Both the position numbers and the translations under genes were made by a program. Positions 44,151 through 57,500 of a DNA stretch of 64,000 bases are shown here, in pieces. This stretch comes from Yamagishiella unicocca. Taxonomy: Eukaryota; Chlorophyta; Chlorophyceae; Chlamydomonadales; Volvocaceae. The first letter of the stretch is position 1. Each line of letters opens with the position of its first letter. Under the pieces are notes generated by a model that was not told the DNA's origin, did not search any database, and saw nothing but the letters and a program-made list of their open reading frames with translations. Where the stretch lies: the NCBI GenBank assembly GCA_003116995.1, contig BDSL01000063.1, positions 62,001-126,000 of the forward strand, in the 5' to 3' direction.

Positions 44151-47100
44151 TTAAACGTTGCTGAAGAACTCGAGGGTCTTGATTGGCAGAATGGGCGCCT
44201 CGTACGCCTCAACGTAAATCTGCTTGAGGTCAGCCATAAGTGGGTACCGCGGGTTGGCGCCCGTGCACTGGTCGTCGAATGCCTCCTCAGCCAGCCTGCA
44301 TGCAGATTTCAGGCGACAGGCTTAGCACACGCCAATTTCAATTGCAACTTACAGCCAACTACACCCTGTAACGGTAACGGGAGGCAATCTGAACGAGACA
44401 AGCTTCTGAAACTATGGGCCCTGTCAATGAGTGTAATATACGTACGTCCCCGTTACTCACGATTCCAGGCGTGCCAAGTACTCAGCCTCCTTGGAGGGGT
44501 CGTCGAGGATCTCCTTGATGGTGGGCGGCACGTCGCACTGCTTCTTCAGGTTCTCCACCGCCTCGATAAGCTTGACAACCTGGAATGGAACATGAAGCTC
44601 AAATTGATGCCGACAAAACAGCGCATTTGCTTCCGGCGCATCTACGATAATGACCACTGCCTATATCACCTTTTCGTCGTCTGTCTCGCCGCCCAGGTTT
44701 AGCATGGTCGCCAGCTCCGCGTAGTGGTGCTTGGCGTTGGGGTACTTGTACTGCGGGAAGGCAGCCTGCTTGGCAGGCATGTCCGTCGCGTTGTAGCGGA
44801 TCACGTGGCTGATGAGGGCCGCGTTGGCCAGACCGTGCGGAACGTGGAAAGCGGCGCCTGCAGGCAGCACCAAAGATAGCGTTTAGGCAGGGCAAGGGCG
44901 GGCAGCGGACGATGTACCCTTAGAGATGCAGCAAAGCAACGAGCACTGATGTGCGAGCTGCAGAAAAAGGCAACGAGCACTGACGTGCGAGCTAATGACA
45001 TGGACAGGCGGTAACCCACCGAGCTTGTGCGCCATCGAGTGGCAGATGCCCAGGAAAGCGTTCGCGAACGCCATGCCGGCAATGGTGGCGGCGTAGTGCA
45101 CCTTCTCGCGCGCCTCGAAGTCGTTGGCGCCGTTGGCGTACGCGCGGGGCAGGAACTTGAAGATCAGCTGGATGGCCTCGCGGGACAGGCCGCGGGTGTA
45201 CTCTGCATTGGGAGCCAACGAAAACACGCAAAGATCAGTATGGCTGACCATGTACAAGCAATCCTGGTAAGACCTAATACGGTACCGGACGCACAGCTCA
45301 CTCACCCGTGGCGCAGATGGACACGTAGCTCTCCAGCGCGTGCGTCAGAGCGTCAATGCCGCCCCACGCGGTGAGCTTCTTGGGGATGTTCAGGACCAGC
45401 TGGGGATCCACGATGGCCATGTTCGGGGTCAGCGCGTAGTCTGCAAGGGCGAGGGGTTAAACAATCTGAGATAACCTGGGAAAGGGCACACAGCAAGCTA
45501 AAACGACGAAGGCACACAAGCTGAACTGAATGTCTGGATACGTTTGGCCCCTGTCCCCTGTTCTCTTTTGTAACTCACCAGCAAGCGGGTACTTGGCACC
45601 AAAGCGCTCGTCGGTGACGACGGAGAAGGGGGTCACCTCAGAGCCGGTGCCACTGGTGGTGGGGATGCAGACCATCATGGCCTTCTTGCCGAGCTCAGGC
45701 ACCTCGTACACGCGCTTGCGGATGTCCATGAAGCGCATGGCCAGGCCGTCGAAGCGGGTCTCGGGGCACTCGTACATGAGCCACATGATCTGGGAAAGCG
45801 AACGGGACAGCAGCAAGGGCACCTTGTTGTTGAGAATGCTGCTGCCTTGTTGAGAACATGATTTACTAAATTACTCAGGTACAAAATCCCTCCCGAGATT
45901 TCGTTGGCAGCTCTGGTTGAGACATAACGCAAGGCTTATCGATGTATCCGTACAACGGTTAAACAGTTTACACCATCCCACCTTGGCCGCGTCCATGGGG
46001 GAGCCGCCGCCCATGGCGATGATCACGTCCGGCTTGAACTCCAGAATCTCGCTCAGACCGGCGTTGATGCAGGCCAGAGTCGGGTCCGGGGTGACGTGGT
46101 AGAACACCTGATGGTGGACGTTGATGTCATCCAGGATGCGGGTCACCTTGTCAGCGTAGCCCAGGTCGAACAGCGGCTTGTCGGTCACAATGAACGCGCG
46201 CTTCTTGCCAATCAGGTCGCGAAGCGCAAGCTCCAGGCAGCCGCCCTTGAAGTAAATCTGGGCGGCGACAGAAAACCGAGAAAGGGGGTTATGTAGGATT
46301 GGTCAGGGGTTTACAATCGTGACATGGTCAGGGGTTTACAATCGTCACATGGTCAGGGGTTTACAATCGTGACAGGAAGAATAATAAGTGTCAAGCCACT
46401 ACGTAAGGCCGCAAGAGAAGCCTTGCAACGCCGTTGCTCTGGCCCAGTATCCCCCCCCCACCTTGGGCGGGACGCGGAACCAAAGCATGTTCTCGCGGCG
46501 TGAGGTAACGGTCTTGATGTTGATCAGGTGCTGCGGGCCCACGTTGCTGGACACGGAGGTCGAGCCCCAGGTGCCGCAGCCCAGCGTGAGCGAAGGGTCG
46601 AGGTGGAAGTTGTACAGGTCACCAATGGCGCCCTGGGAAGCTGGGGTGTTGATCAGGATGCGCACCGTCTTAACCGTGTGCTCGAACAGCTGAATGTGCG
46701 CTGTGTTGAGCGGGTTGGTGTACAGCACGCTGGTGTGGCCAGCGCCGCCGTACATGATGAGGCTGTGCGCCGTGTGCACGGCGCTCTCGTAGGTGGGGCT
46801 CTTGTACATGGCCAGAATCGGGCACAGTTTCTCCTGCGATACACATGATATCATGGATTTGGAATTTGCGATTGGAATGTTGATAACGCATACCAGGATA
46901 GGCCGCTACCTGTGCCGTACTACAGAGACACTGTCGCGTGTACTCGTGCACCACAATCGTCAAGAATCGCGTCCCCTTCTTAACACAGTTTTTAGGACGC
47001 GGCCCGCCGGCGCTGACCTGCGAGAGCGGCTCCGAGTCGCCGAAAGCCTCCACCTCGCCAATGAGCACCCGGGTGCCCTTCGGCACCTTGATGCCGAACA

Positions 47101-49151
47101 TCTCAGCTAGCTTGGGAATCGACTGGCCCACGATGTTGGGGTTGAGCTTGCCGTCCACCAGCACGCCAGCACGGACCTGCGCACAGACCCATTACATTCG
47201 ACGGTGATTACAGGTTGGGCAGGTAATCGAGTATGCATCACGTCCTCATTACGCACCGACCCCGGCGTAACTCCAAACACCCGGTCGAACAATTCAGGCA
47301 CGTAGGTTAGTGCTCACCTTATCCTTCTCCTCCGGGTTGAGGAAGTACGCCCCACGATTGACGAACTCGGCACGCACTTCGTCGTACACCTTTCCAACCA
47401 CAACAACCGACTGCTCCGACGCGCAGATGACGCCGTTGTCGAACGTCTTCGACAGCATGATGGAGCTGACCGCCATCTTCACATCGGCGGTCTCGTCAAT
47501 CAGCGCAGGCGTGTTGCCGGCACCGACACCCAGCGAGGGGTGGCCGGAGGAGTAGGCGGCGCGCACCATGGCGGGGCCACCAGTGGCCAGAATCAGGCTG
47601 ATTTCCGGGGCCTGCATCAGCGCCTGGGAGACTGGCAGCGACGGAGTCTCGATCCAGCTGATGATGTCAGCGGGCGCACCTGAACACATACCGGTAATTT
47701 TTGTAAAGCACCTACTTTACAAAACGAACCCATTTGAAACAAAGCCCCAACACCGTTTTAGGACATGGATACAAAAGACCCGGGTGAGGCCATGGAAATG
47801 AGCGTTGGCCTCGCGAATGCCCCAGAGAATTCCACACGCACCAGCGGCAACGGCTGCATCGCGCACAATCTTGGCAGCAGCAATGGTGCACTTGGCAGCA
47901 CGGGGGTGCGGGCACAGCATCAACGCATTGCGAGTCTTCAGCGCCAGCAGCGACTTGAAAATGGCCGTCGACGTGGGATTGGTGGTGGGCACAATGCCTG
48001 CAAAGTAGATGTCAGTTTATTAGTAGGCACGTAGCACGGGCAGGACAAGAACTACAGGCGTTAAGCGGCTAACCTGCAATCACACCGACAGGCTCAGCAA
48101 CCTTCTGGATACCGCCGGCAATGTCCTCCTCGATGATGCCACACGTCTTTGTGTGCTTGTACTTGTTGTAGATGAACTCAGATGCGAAATGGTTCTTCAC
48201 GACCTGTGGAGGGCATATCACATGAGTGCTGCGTACAGTCGTAGACATGGTTCCTAATCTAGACCATCGGTAGTCCAGTTTGACGGTTCGTTTGGTACTC
48301 AAGAGGCGATACACCGCTCAGTCGAGCATTCGTGATCTAGGTCATCAGTCCGTACACACACTAACCTTATCCTCCACGACACCCATCCGGGTCTCCTCCA
48401 CGGCCATCTTGGCAAGGGGAATACGCGCGGCATTGGCAGCCTCCGCACACTTCCGGAAGATATCGTCAACCTGTCACCGCGAGTGGGAAAAAACACAGCA
48501 AGCACACCAACAAAAAACGAGTTCAGGTCGTTTAAGGACAGCCCATGATAGACCCATGATAGACCCATTTGTTTCCCAGATTGGTGCGCATAACAGACCC
48601 CTGCGTCCCAGGGTTTGCGGCGCGTATTCTTGTCGGATGGCGACTCCAGTACTGCCAACCCAATCCAAACAACAATTCACACCGAATTGCTCTGACCTTC
48701 TCCTGGCTGAAGGTGGAGTATATTTGCTGGGCATCTACGGCCCGCTTCAGCTGCGCCTTCAGGTGAGTAATCTGATCGTCAGAAACAGGCGCGCGCTCCT
48801 TCTTCGCCGGAGCAGCATGGGCAGTAACGGTTGGCACCTGTGGAATCAGGCGCCAACCCACAGGAGTTGAATTGTCTTAAAAGGATTGCAGTGGGCTCTG
48901 AGCGACCAGCGAAAAGGGCAATGGCAAAGGGCGAGATGCGACGCAGAAACCCTGGGGATATTACCACATACCGCGGCCGCCTCTGCGTGGGCTTCAGACT
49001 TCGGTGCGACAGGAGTAGGCGTAGCAGCAGCCTCGCACACAATTCGCGCGACCCTGCGACCGCCGCGACCAGGAGCCACAGGGACCGCTGCTGCGGGCCT
49101 GGAGGCCGACACAATGCCCCTCTTGCACGAGGTCAAGCTGGTCGAAATCAT
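44151..49151 (-). CDS. ADH1: Bifunctional aldehyde/alcohol dehydrogenase AdhE, downstream copy (953 aa)
   Basis: The enzyme converts acetyl-CoA to acetaldehyde and then ethanol with NADH. Fifteen exons: 49151-48972, 48837-48697, 48470-48366, 48203-48074, 47997-47842, 47679-47318, 47176-47018, 46833-46462, 46257-45982, 45789-45579, 45440-45306, 45202-45020, 44857-44670, 44579-44461 and 44295-44151, all GT-AG and phase-consistent. Residues 1-50 form a basic, Ala-rich targeting sequence (MISTSLTSCKRGIVSASRPA). The N-terminal ALDH domain has GVGAGNTP and catalytic Cys ~323 in NGVICASEQ. The C-terminal iron-ADH domain has GGGSPMDAAK, TTSGTGSEVTPF and iron ligands D727, H731, H797 and H811, spaced exactly as in E. 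coli AdhE. The length matches Chlamydomonas ADH1. It lies 2.4 kb downstream of a second copy in the same orientation. Hypoxic fermentation in the chloroplast or mitochondrion is the expected role. Confidence 0.97.
46300..46378 (+). repeat. 24-bp tandem repeat in AdhE intron
   Basis: Three units of GGTCAGGGGTTTACAATCGT plus GACAT or CACAT lie in the intron between exons 8 and 9 of the downstream AdhE copy. The equivalent intron of the other copy lacks them. Confidence 0.9.
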
Positions 49152-50507
49152 GGCTGCGGGCGGCGAAGCAAGGAGAAATTTCGATTGGTTACGTTACGGT
49201 ACTGGAGTGCTTCCACATATCGGAACAATGAAGCAAGGACAAGGAGGTACGTCCAAGGAAAGACTTTTCGCCTTATGCCACATAAGTTCGTAAGGAAACG
49301 GGACAGACGCACCATACTGCGGCATGTGAGTAGCCCCCTGCACGCGCGTCGGAACCTCACCTGCAGTACTTGAGCCTTCGCTCTATACTCTAATTGCTTA
49401 AGGGTTGAATGCGTTTACAGGGAATTCTCAGGGTTATCGAAGGGCCTCTTGATTGAACTGTCGACAGCAGTCGCTTTGTGCGACGGTTTGTCCTATTTTG
49501 TGCCTTGTTGTAATTGAAACCAAAGAGGGACTTGTTGACAGAGATTGTGGCCTGAGACTATTTGTAGGCTCGCCGCAATGTAGGATTCCGGAACGGAAGG
49601 TACCATCCGTCCGTACATATAGAACAGATACCTGCGTAAGCGTTATTCCCTCTCTGCAAAGGATGTTAATTGTACTCGCAGGAATGTTGTGTTGAGCCGC
49701 TGGAGTCCTTTGGTTCCCACATCATAACTTTTTGCACGATCGCGGGAAAATTACTTCTGGGAAGACCGTCATGGCAACGTATGCAGTCACTATGGAGCAC
49801 TTTGGAGCCCATAAGAGACCCACGCTCCCGCAAGCTTTTCGCATTTGCGCAGGTACTGGCAGATGCTTTATAGTGTGACCTCCTCTCGTAAGGACAGCGA
49901 GCATCATCGCTTTGCATCGTGCATATGTGGGCTGTTGGATAAACATAATTGTGGATTGAAGGAGTGCCTGCTTGATGTATGAGTCTGCCACAAGGAAGGA
50001 TGACACATTATAAAATGGCCAGCCTTTCTAGGGGGCAGGCGGTCGCTTTTGTTCCTTGGCCAATTTCTGATGCCTTTCCAGAGGCAGTAGGTATTCTTCA
50101 CAGGTGCACGGCATGTCATCGCACGCGCATGCTGTGCCACCAAATTCGGGTATCCGGGGGCAGAGTAGTCAGGTGATAATTGGCATATTAACAGTTAGGT
50201 TCAGTGCATTCGGCGGTATGAAAGTGCGTGCACGCTGAACCTTGTTACAGCGCCTCCTCTGTTACAGTCCCAGCCTGACAGAAAGGATGGACCAAACCAC
50301 CCAAACAGACGACGTACTCACTGTTCAGCTTTCACGTTAGGATTGCATGGGGTGGGGTACTCAAGAGGTGGGCTGAACAAGTCCGCATTTGCAAAGGAAT
50401 GTTCGCAGTTTGTGACTCAAAAACGCTTGGCATCGGGGCCTGATGGATGCAGCATTAGGCACAACTAACCTCTGCTGCGCGTCTTTTGAGCCGTTTCTAC
50501 CTTTATC

Positions 50508-50600
50508 TAGTAGAAGTGTTCGGTACAGTGGCTCCATACGGTAAAAGGTATAACCATCGGGCGGATCGCCTGAAAGACAGCAAGGAAACCGACGTTTCCG
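50508..50600 (-). mobile_element. SINE-like dispersed repeat copy
   Basis: The minus strand carries TTTCAGGCGATCCGCCCGAT, then CTTTTACCGTATGGAGCCAC. This is a diverged copy of the family, truncated at its 5' end or continuing weakly beyond 50600. Confidence 0.5.
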
Positions 50601-51271
50601 AAAGGCCAATCACCCGGACGCCTCACAACGGAGAGCCCAGAGGAAACAGCAAGCATTACGTAGGGGAGTTGTACTGATAACTCCCTTGCTCGTGGCCACA
50701 TGCATCCCAAGCAGACCCCTGAACGGAGAGACAGCAGCACGCCTCGGCAACACAACCGGACAACTCTTTCCCACCCACAATCTCTGAAAAGTCCCGCACC
50801 AGGAAGGGGCCGACGCCCATAACTGACGAGTAGGAAGTAAATGTTACAGCAGGCGCAGTAGGTAAGTAGGGCAACCCACTGGAAGGATTGTGTCCTCGAC
50901 CCCAAGGGAGGTAGTTCCGATCATAAGTGGCACGAAACCCCAAAAATCTCCCTGTGCTACCCTGCGGAACCTCCCTTCGCAATACATCGCTGCACGCAGT
51001 GGTACGGCGCGTGAAGCACAGGGCAGGCCCAGGCATACACGAGCTCCACCTAGCTCCATAATGCCCAACAAAGAATAGAGTATGCAAACACCCGCACACG
51101 GCATCAATGCAATACCGCTGTACTGTTCACAAATGAATGGCAATGTCATGGAGGCCTGGTCATGGCCTTGGGTCAAATAACAGACCCCATGGAGTATCGA
51201 CATGCCGGTCGCTCGCACCAAGGGATACCAGCACCAAGGGATACCAAGGGGAAAGCAAATCACTTTCAAAC

Positions 51272-51370
51272 GCAAGTATATCACGAACGATTCACTGCAC
51301 CCGTAACCCAGCTATTTCAGGCGCAAGTATATCACGGACGATTCACTGCACCCATAACCCAGCTATTTCA
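51272..51370 (+). repeat. ~50-bp tandem duplication
   Basis: Two head-to-tail copies beginning GCAAGTATATCACG(A/G)ACG, then ATTCACTGCACCC and CCCAGCTATTTCAG, differing at a few positions. Confidence 0.9.
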
Positions 51371-51555
51371 GCAGGAACTGCCTAGCCATCGAATGCACGT
51401 CTCTGCATGCCGCCTCCGCATGGTACAACCGGCGGTAACCGCCATGATCTACATAATCTACAATTCTCGTTGGAAAGCATCAGCGTTCCATCGCTCGTTA
51501 GGCTGGGAATGTCTCGACACACGCTCTCGCTCGTGATCTACATGGTGCCAAGGAT

Positions 51556-54500
51556 TTACACCTCGCTGAAGAACTCGAGCGTCTTGACGGGCAGGATGGG
51601 CGCCTGGTACGCATCAATGTAGATTTGCTTGAGGTCCTTAATCAGCGGATACCGCGGGTTGGCGCCCGTGCACTGGTCGTCGAATGCCTCCTCAGCCAGC
51701 CTGCATGCGAAGGGTCAGATCGTGTTAATCAATAACTAGGAGGATAGTCGTATTCGCCCGACCCTCAAGCGTGCTGCCATTCCCGTGCCCACTTGCTACG
51801 GCAAGGTCAACGAAGTGGAAAGCGGCCCATGTTACTGGCTTGGCTCTCCATCATTGGGTTGATGATCTAGGCACAAGAGCAGGCACAGACGGCACAGGGT
51901 ATGTGTTCGCCTTTCTACCTGAGTTCCATTGGGCAGGCCCCGTATATTTGTTCGCGAAGTGAGCTCTGATCTGCACTTCTCCCTTTCATTACTCACGTGT
52001 CCAGGCGTGCCAAGTACTCTTCCTCCTTCGAGGGATCGTCGAGAATCTGCTTGATGGTGGGCGCCACGTCGCACTGGTTCTTCAGGTTCTCCACGGCCTC
52101 GATGAGCTTGACAACCTGCAGAAAATCGAACATGAGGCTGTGATTGAACGTACGCCTTAAACTGGAGACCTTTCCGATGTGCCTGACGGGAGGACGCCAC
52201 CATAAGATGTCAGGCGATGCGCCCGATGGCTCTACCTTTGAAGTTCTGGAGCTCACTGTAACAATTAATTAATTTATGACGAGTGAATCGACCCTGCGGA
52301 ATGGTGCGTGACACTGCGTCGTGCGCCTACCAACCGCGGTAAATATGCTCACCTTTTCGTCGTCCGTCTCGCCGCCCAGGTTTAGCATCGTCGCCAGCTC
52401 CGCGTAGTGGTGCTTGGCGTTGGGGTACTTGTACTGCGGGAAGGCAGCCTGCTTGGCAGGCATGTCCGTCGCGTTGTAGCGGATGACGTGGCTGATGAGG
52501 GCCGCGTTGGCCAGACCGTGCGGAACATGGAAAGCGGCGCCTGCAGGCAGCACCAAAGATAGCGTTTAGGCAGGGCAATGGCGGGCAGCGACGTACTCTT
52601 GGAGCTGCAGCAAAAGGCAATGAGCACTGATGTGCGAGCTAAGCTGGGCCACGACATGGACAGGCGGAACCCACCGAGCTTGTGCGCCATCGAGTGGCAG
52701 ATGCCCAGGAAAGCGTTCGCGAAGGCCATGCCGGCAATGGTGGCGGCGTAGTGCACCTTCTCACGCGCCTCGAAGTCGTTGGCGCCGTTGGCGTACGCGC
52801 GGGGCAGGAACTTGAAGATCAGCTGGATGGCCTCGCGGGACAGGCCGCGGGTGTACTCTGCATTGGGAGCCAACGAAAACAAGCAAAGATCAGTACGACT
52901 GACTGCTTCCAGACAATCCTGATAAGACCTAATACGGTACCGGACGCACAGCTCACTCACCCGTGGCGCAGATGGACACGTAGCTCTCCAGCGCGTGCGT
53001 CAGAGCATCAATGCCGCCCCACGCGGTGAGCTTCTTGGGGATGTTCAGGACCAGCTGGGGATCCACGATGGCCATGTTCGGGGTCAGCGCGTAGTCTGCA
53101 AGGGCGAGGGGTGCGTGAAACCGATTACGGAGGGCAGCACCGGCTTTACGGCGAACGGCGTCAGCTGTTGAGCACTAGCGTTTTTACGAGCGAAACGTAT
53201 AGGGAGCACCAGCTTTATGGGGAGCACCAGCTTTACGGCAGACAGCGTCAGCTGTTGAGCACTAGCGTTTTTACGAGCGAAACGTATCAAGGGTGGGGAT
53301 CATGACAACGAGCGATTTAATTCACCCCTAGACGTAACCAGGCCGCTCCTGCCCCAATACTACTTCTAGCCCTCACCTGCAAGCGGGTACTTGGCGCCAT
53401 GGAGCTCGTCGGTGACGACGGAGAAGGGGGTCACCTCAGAGCCGGTGCCACTGGTGGTGGGGATGCAGACCATCATGGCCTTCTTGCCGAGCTCAGGCAC
53501 CTCGTACACGCGCTTGCGGATGTCCATGAAGCGCATGGCCAGGCCGTCGAAGCGAGTCTCGGGGCACTCGTACATGAGCCACATGATCTGGGAAAGCGAA
53601 CAGGTACGAGGGATATCGGGATGTTGGGGATGTGATTTACTTAATCACGCAAGGTACGGAATCCCTCCTAGATTTCGCTAGCAGCTCTGCTAGAAACACA
53701 AGTACTAGATTTCGCTAGCAGCTCTGCTAGAAACACAACACAAGGCTCATGGATGTACCAGTGTAACAGTTAAACAGTTTACGTATGGATGACAGTTACT
53801 AGCAATTTCGCGCCATCCCACCTTGGCCGCGTCCATGGGGGAACCGCCGCCCATGGCGATGATCACGTCCGGCTTGAACTCCAGAATCTCGCTCAGACCG
53901 GCGTTGATGCAGGCCAGAGTCGGGTCCGGGGTGACGTGGTAGAACACTTGATGGTGGACGTTTATGCCATCCAGAATGTGGGTCACCTTGTCAGCGTAGC
54001 CCATGTCGAACAGCGGCTTGTCGGTCACAATGAACGCGCGCTTCTTGCCAATCAGGTCGCGAAGCGCAAGCTCCAGGCAGCCGCCCTTGAAGTAAATCTG
54101 AGCGGCAATGGAAACCGGGTGGTGAGGAGGGTTGGTCAGGATTGTTACGAACCATATCCGTAATATAGAATTGGAATTCATCAATCCTAAGCCGTTAATG
54201 GTTGTTTATCGTCTCAGCCACTCTTAAATGAATATTAGCGGCAGGAGTAATGCAACAAATACACGCCGAATTAACGCCGTTCTTCTATCTGGCCCAGTAT
54301 CCTCCCCACCTTGGGCGGGACGCGGAACCAAAGCATGTTCTCGCGGCGGGAGGTAACGGTCTTGATGTTGATCAGGTGCTGCGGGCCCACGTTGCTGGAC
54401 ACGGAGGTCGAGCCCCAGGTGCCGCAGCCCAGCGTGAGCGAAGGGTCGAGGTGGAAGTTGTACAGGTCACCGATGGCGCCCTGGGAAGCTGGGGTGTTGA

Positions 54501-57500
54501 TCAGGATGCGCACCGTCTTAACCGTGTGCTCGAACAGCTGAATGTGCGCTGTGTTGAGCGGGTTGGTGTACAGCACGCTGGTGTGGCCAGCGCCGCCGTA
54601 CATGATGAGGCTGTGCGCCGTGTGCACGGCGCTCTCGTAGGTGGGGCTCTTGTACATGGCCAGAATCGGGCACAGCTTCTCCTGCGGGAGACAGTTACGC
54701 AAACAGGGAGTGTGGATCGGAGTGAATAGCTTGGCGAAATTAGAAGTCCAATGTTTCGCAAGATGTGCGCTTACACCTCGACCTAGTGCCGTTTGCAGTA
54801 GTACGGTAATAACTACTTATATTGGTCCCTCACCACCATCGGGCCCTTGTTCGAGTTTTCTGGTGGTTTGCCGTATCTCTGTCGACTGGTTTGTTCCTCT
54901 TCCTGCTCCTCTTTCGGTGTCAGGTCGATGCGCCCCATGGATCTACTTGATGATCTGGGGCCCGCCGTTAACAGTTACTACTACCATCGGGTGTTCCCCT
55001 GCTGGTACCACCTGGGGGGGCGTCACACGCCAATCCGTACGCGATGCAGCACGCCGCCAAATGCAGTACGCCGCCAAATGCAGTACGCCGTCAAATGCAG
55101 TACGCTGCCAAATGCAGTACGCCGCCAAATGCAATACGCCGCCAGCAGATTTTAATGACGCGGCCCTCAGGGACTACCGGTGCGCATGTACTCGTGTGCA
55201 CCATATCTCGAAGAATCACGCGTCCCTATTATAACACGCAGTTTTTAGGACGCGGCTTGAAGGGACTATCGAGGCTAACCTGCGAGAGCGGCTCCGAGTC
55301 GCCGACGGCCTCCACCTCGCCAATGAGCACCCGGGTGCCCTTCGGCACCTTGATGCCGAACATCTCAGCGAGCTTGGGAATCGACTGGCCCACGATGTTG
55401 GGGTTGAGCTTGCCGTCCACCAGCACGCCGGCACGGACCTGCGCACGGACCCATTACATTCGACGCCAGGCTACAGGTTGGGCAGGTAATCGAGTATGCA
55501 TCTTGTCCTCGTGTATGGCGTCAACAGGTTCCGTGCATCCCCTCAAAGATCGGCACGACAGGTGGTCGTTAAGCAAGGGTGCGCAGAATCCCAGAAGGAG
55601 CAGGTATGAGCGGTACGAAAAGCCGTACATACAATATCCTTACGCGGCACCGCAATGTCAACAGTTTGTGTCCTGAAATCCCGCTAGCAGCCGAGGCGAT
55701 CGGGCGTGTGTGCGTGACGCAGTTGCTCCCGATGGCTCTACCTTCTGGTCCGGGGCCCACTGTAACGGTTGCTACTACTACTCCCGTGTATATTACTCAC
55801 CTTGTCCTTTTCCTCCGGGTTGAGGAAGTAAGCGCCGCGGCGAACGAACTCCGCGCGCACTTCGTCGTACACCTTGCCGACCACAACGACCGACTGCTCC
55901 GACGCGCAGATGACGCCGTTGTCGAACGTCTTCGACAGCATGATGGAGCTGACCGCCATCTTCACATCGGCGGTCTCGTCAATCAGCGCAGGCGTGTTAC
56001 CGGCACCGACACCCAGCGAGGGGTGGCCGGAGGAGTAGGCGGCGCGCACCATGGCGGGGCCACCAGTGGCCAGAATCAGGCTGATCTCCGGGGCCTGCAT
56101 CAGCGCCTGGGAGACTGGCAGCGACGGAGTCTCGATCCAGCTGATGATGTCGGCGGGCGCACCTAGAATGGTAAGCAGAAGCGAGGGGAAGGCAGGCAGG
56201 GCAGGCAGCGGATGCAGATTATTCCGGGGCAGCGGATGCAGGTTATTCCGGGTAGCTGCATTCACAGCACCATCCGACGACGAGCATATTGGTAATACCG
56301 GTCGTTATTGTCCAACTTGCGGGTCCTTCTTGTTTGGGTATATTGTCGTTGGAGGTGATACTGCCAGTTAACCGTCGGCTCCGTCCGCACTAACCATCCC
56401 CCAATCGATTCGCAAGTTCGCAGCATCACGCACCAGCGGCAACGGCTGCATCGCGCACGATCTTGGCAGCAGCGATGGTGCTCTTGGAGGCGCGGGGGTG
56501 CGGGCACAGCACCAGCGCGTTGCGCGTCTTGAGCGCGAGCAGCGCCTTGAAGATGGCCGTCGAGGTGGGGTTGGTGGTGGGCACTATGCCTGTGCACAGT
56601 ACGGCAGCACACGGGCAGCACACGGGCCACTCGTCCCAATGTTTTAAGTCTCAGGGCTACAATTACCGACATTAAGCGCGAATTAAACAGCATGAACTGA
56701 TCCAATTCGACGCGACAGCTTACCTGCAATGACGCCAACGGGCTCCGCCACCTTTTGAATTCCGCCAGAAACGTCCTCCTCGATAATGCCGCACGTCTTG
56801 GTGTGCTTGTACTTGTTGTAGATAAACTCAGAGGCGAAGTGGTTCTTTACAACCTGGCCAAAAAAATGGAAACCCAGATCGATGTCATCCGAAGCATGGC
56901 AGTAGCAGGTGTCCTTTACCTGAACTACCGCGGCAACCGCAGCCGGAGAGACTTGCTTCCCGTCCGAGCATGTCGTTGTCGTGAGTACGCAAGCACTGGC
57001 CCAGCCCAGCTGCCTTACTACCGCAGGCTAACCGCCATGCACCGTGCCTCACCTTGTCCTCCACGACTCCCATCCGAGTCTCCTCCACGGCCAGCTTCGC
57101 CAGGGGGATACGCGCGGCGTTGGCAGCCTCCGCGCACATGCGGAAAATATTGTCAACCTGTCGGATTACGTACCGTAATGAGGTAAGGGTGAGAGCAACA
57201 GGTACCACATTACGATGACATGTAGATTACATGGGCCCGTAGGCAAATCACCCAATTCCAATCGGCATTATCAGTAGGTATCGAGGTATGTATGGGCTGG
57301 TAGGTATTGTAGTCATGAAAGCACTAGTCATACATGTATGGCGCAGGGTTGCCTGCATTTGCCTACATGGATAGGGTCCTACAGCACCTACAGCACCTCG
57401 CACCTTCTCTTGGCTGAAGACTGAGTACAGGCGCTGGGCTTCAGATGCACGCTTCAGCTGCGCCTTGAGGAGCGCAATCTGGTCATCTGAAACGGGGGCA

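Larger units (their letters stand above)
49152..51555. other. Intergenic region between the AdhE copies
   Basis: This holds the presumed promoter of the downstream AdhE copy (no TATA box evident near 49151), a SINE-like copy at 50508-50600 and a ~50-bp tandem duplication at 51272-51370. No other gene is recognised. Confidence 0.5.
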
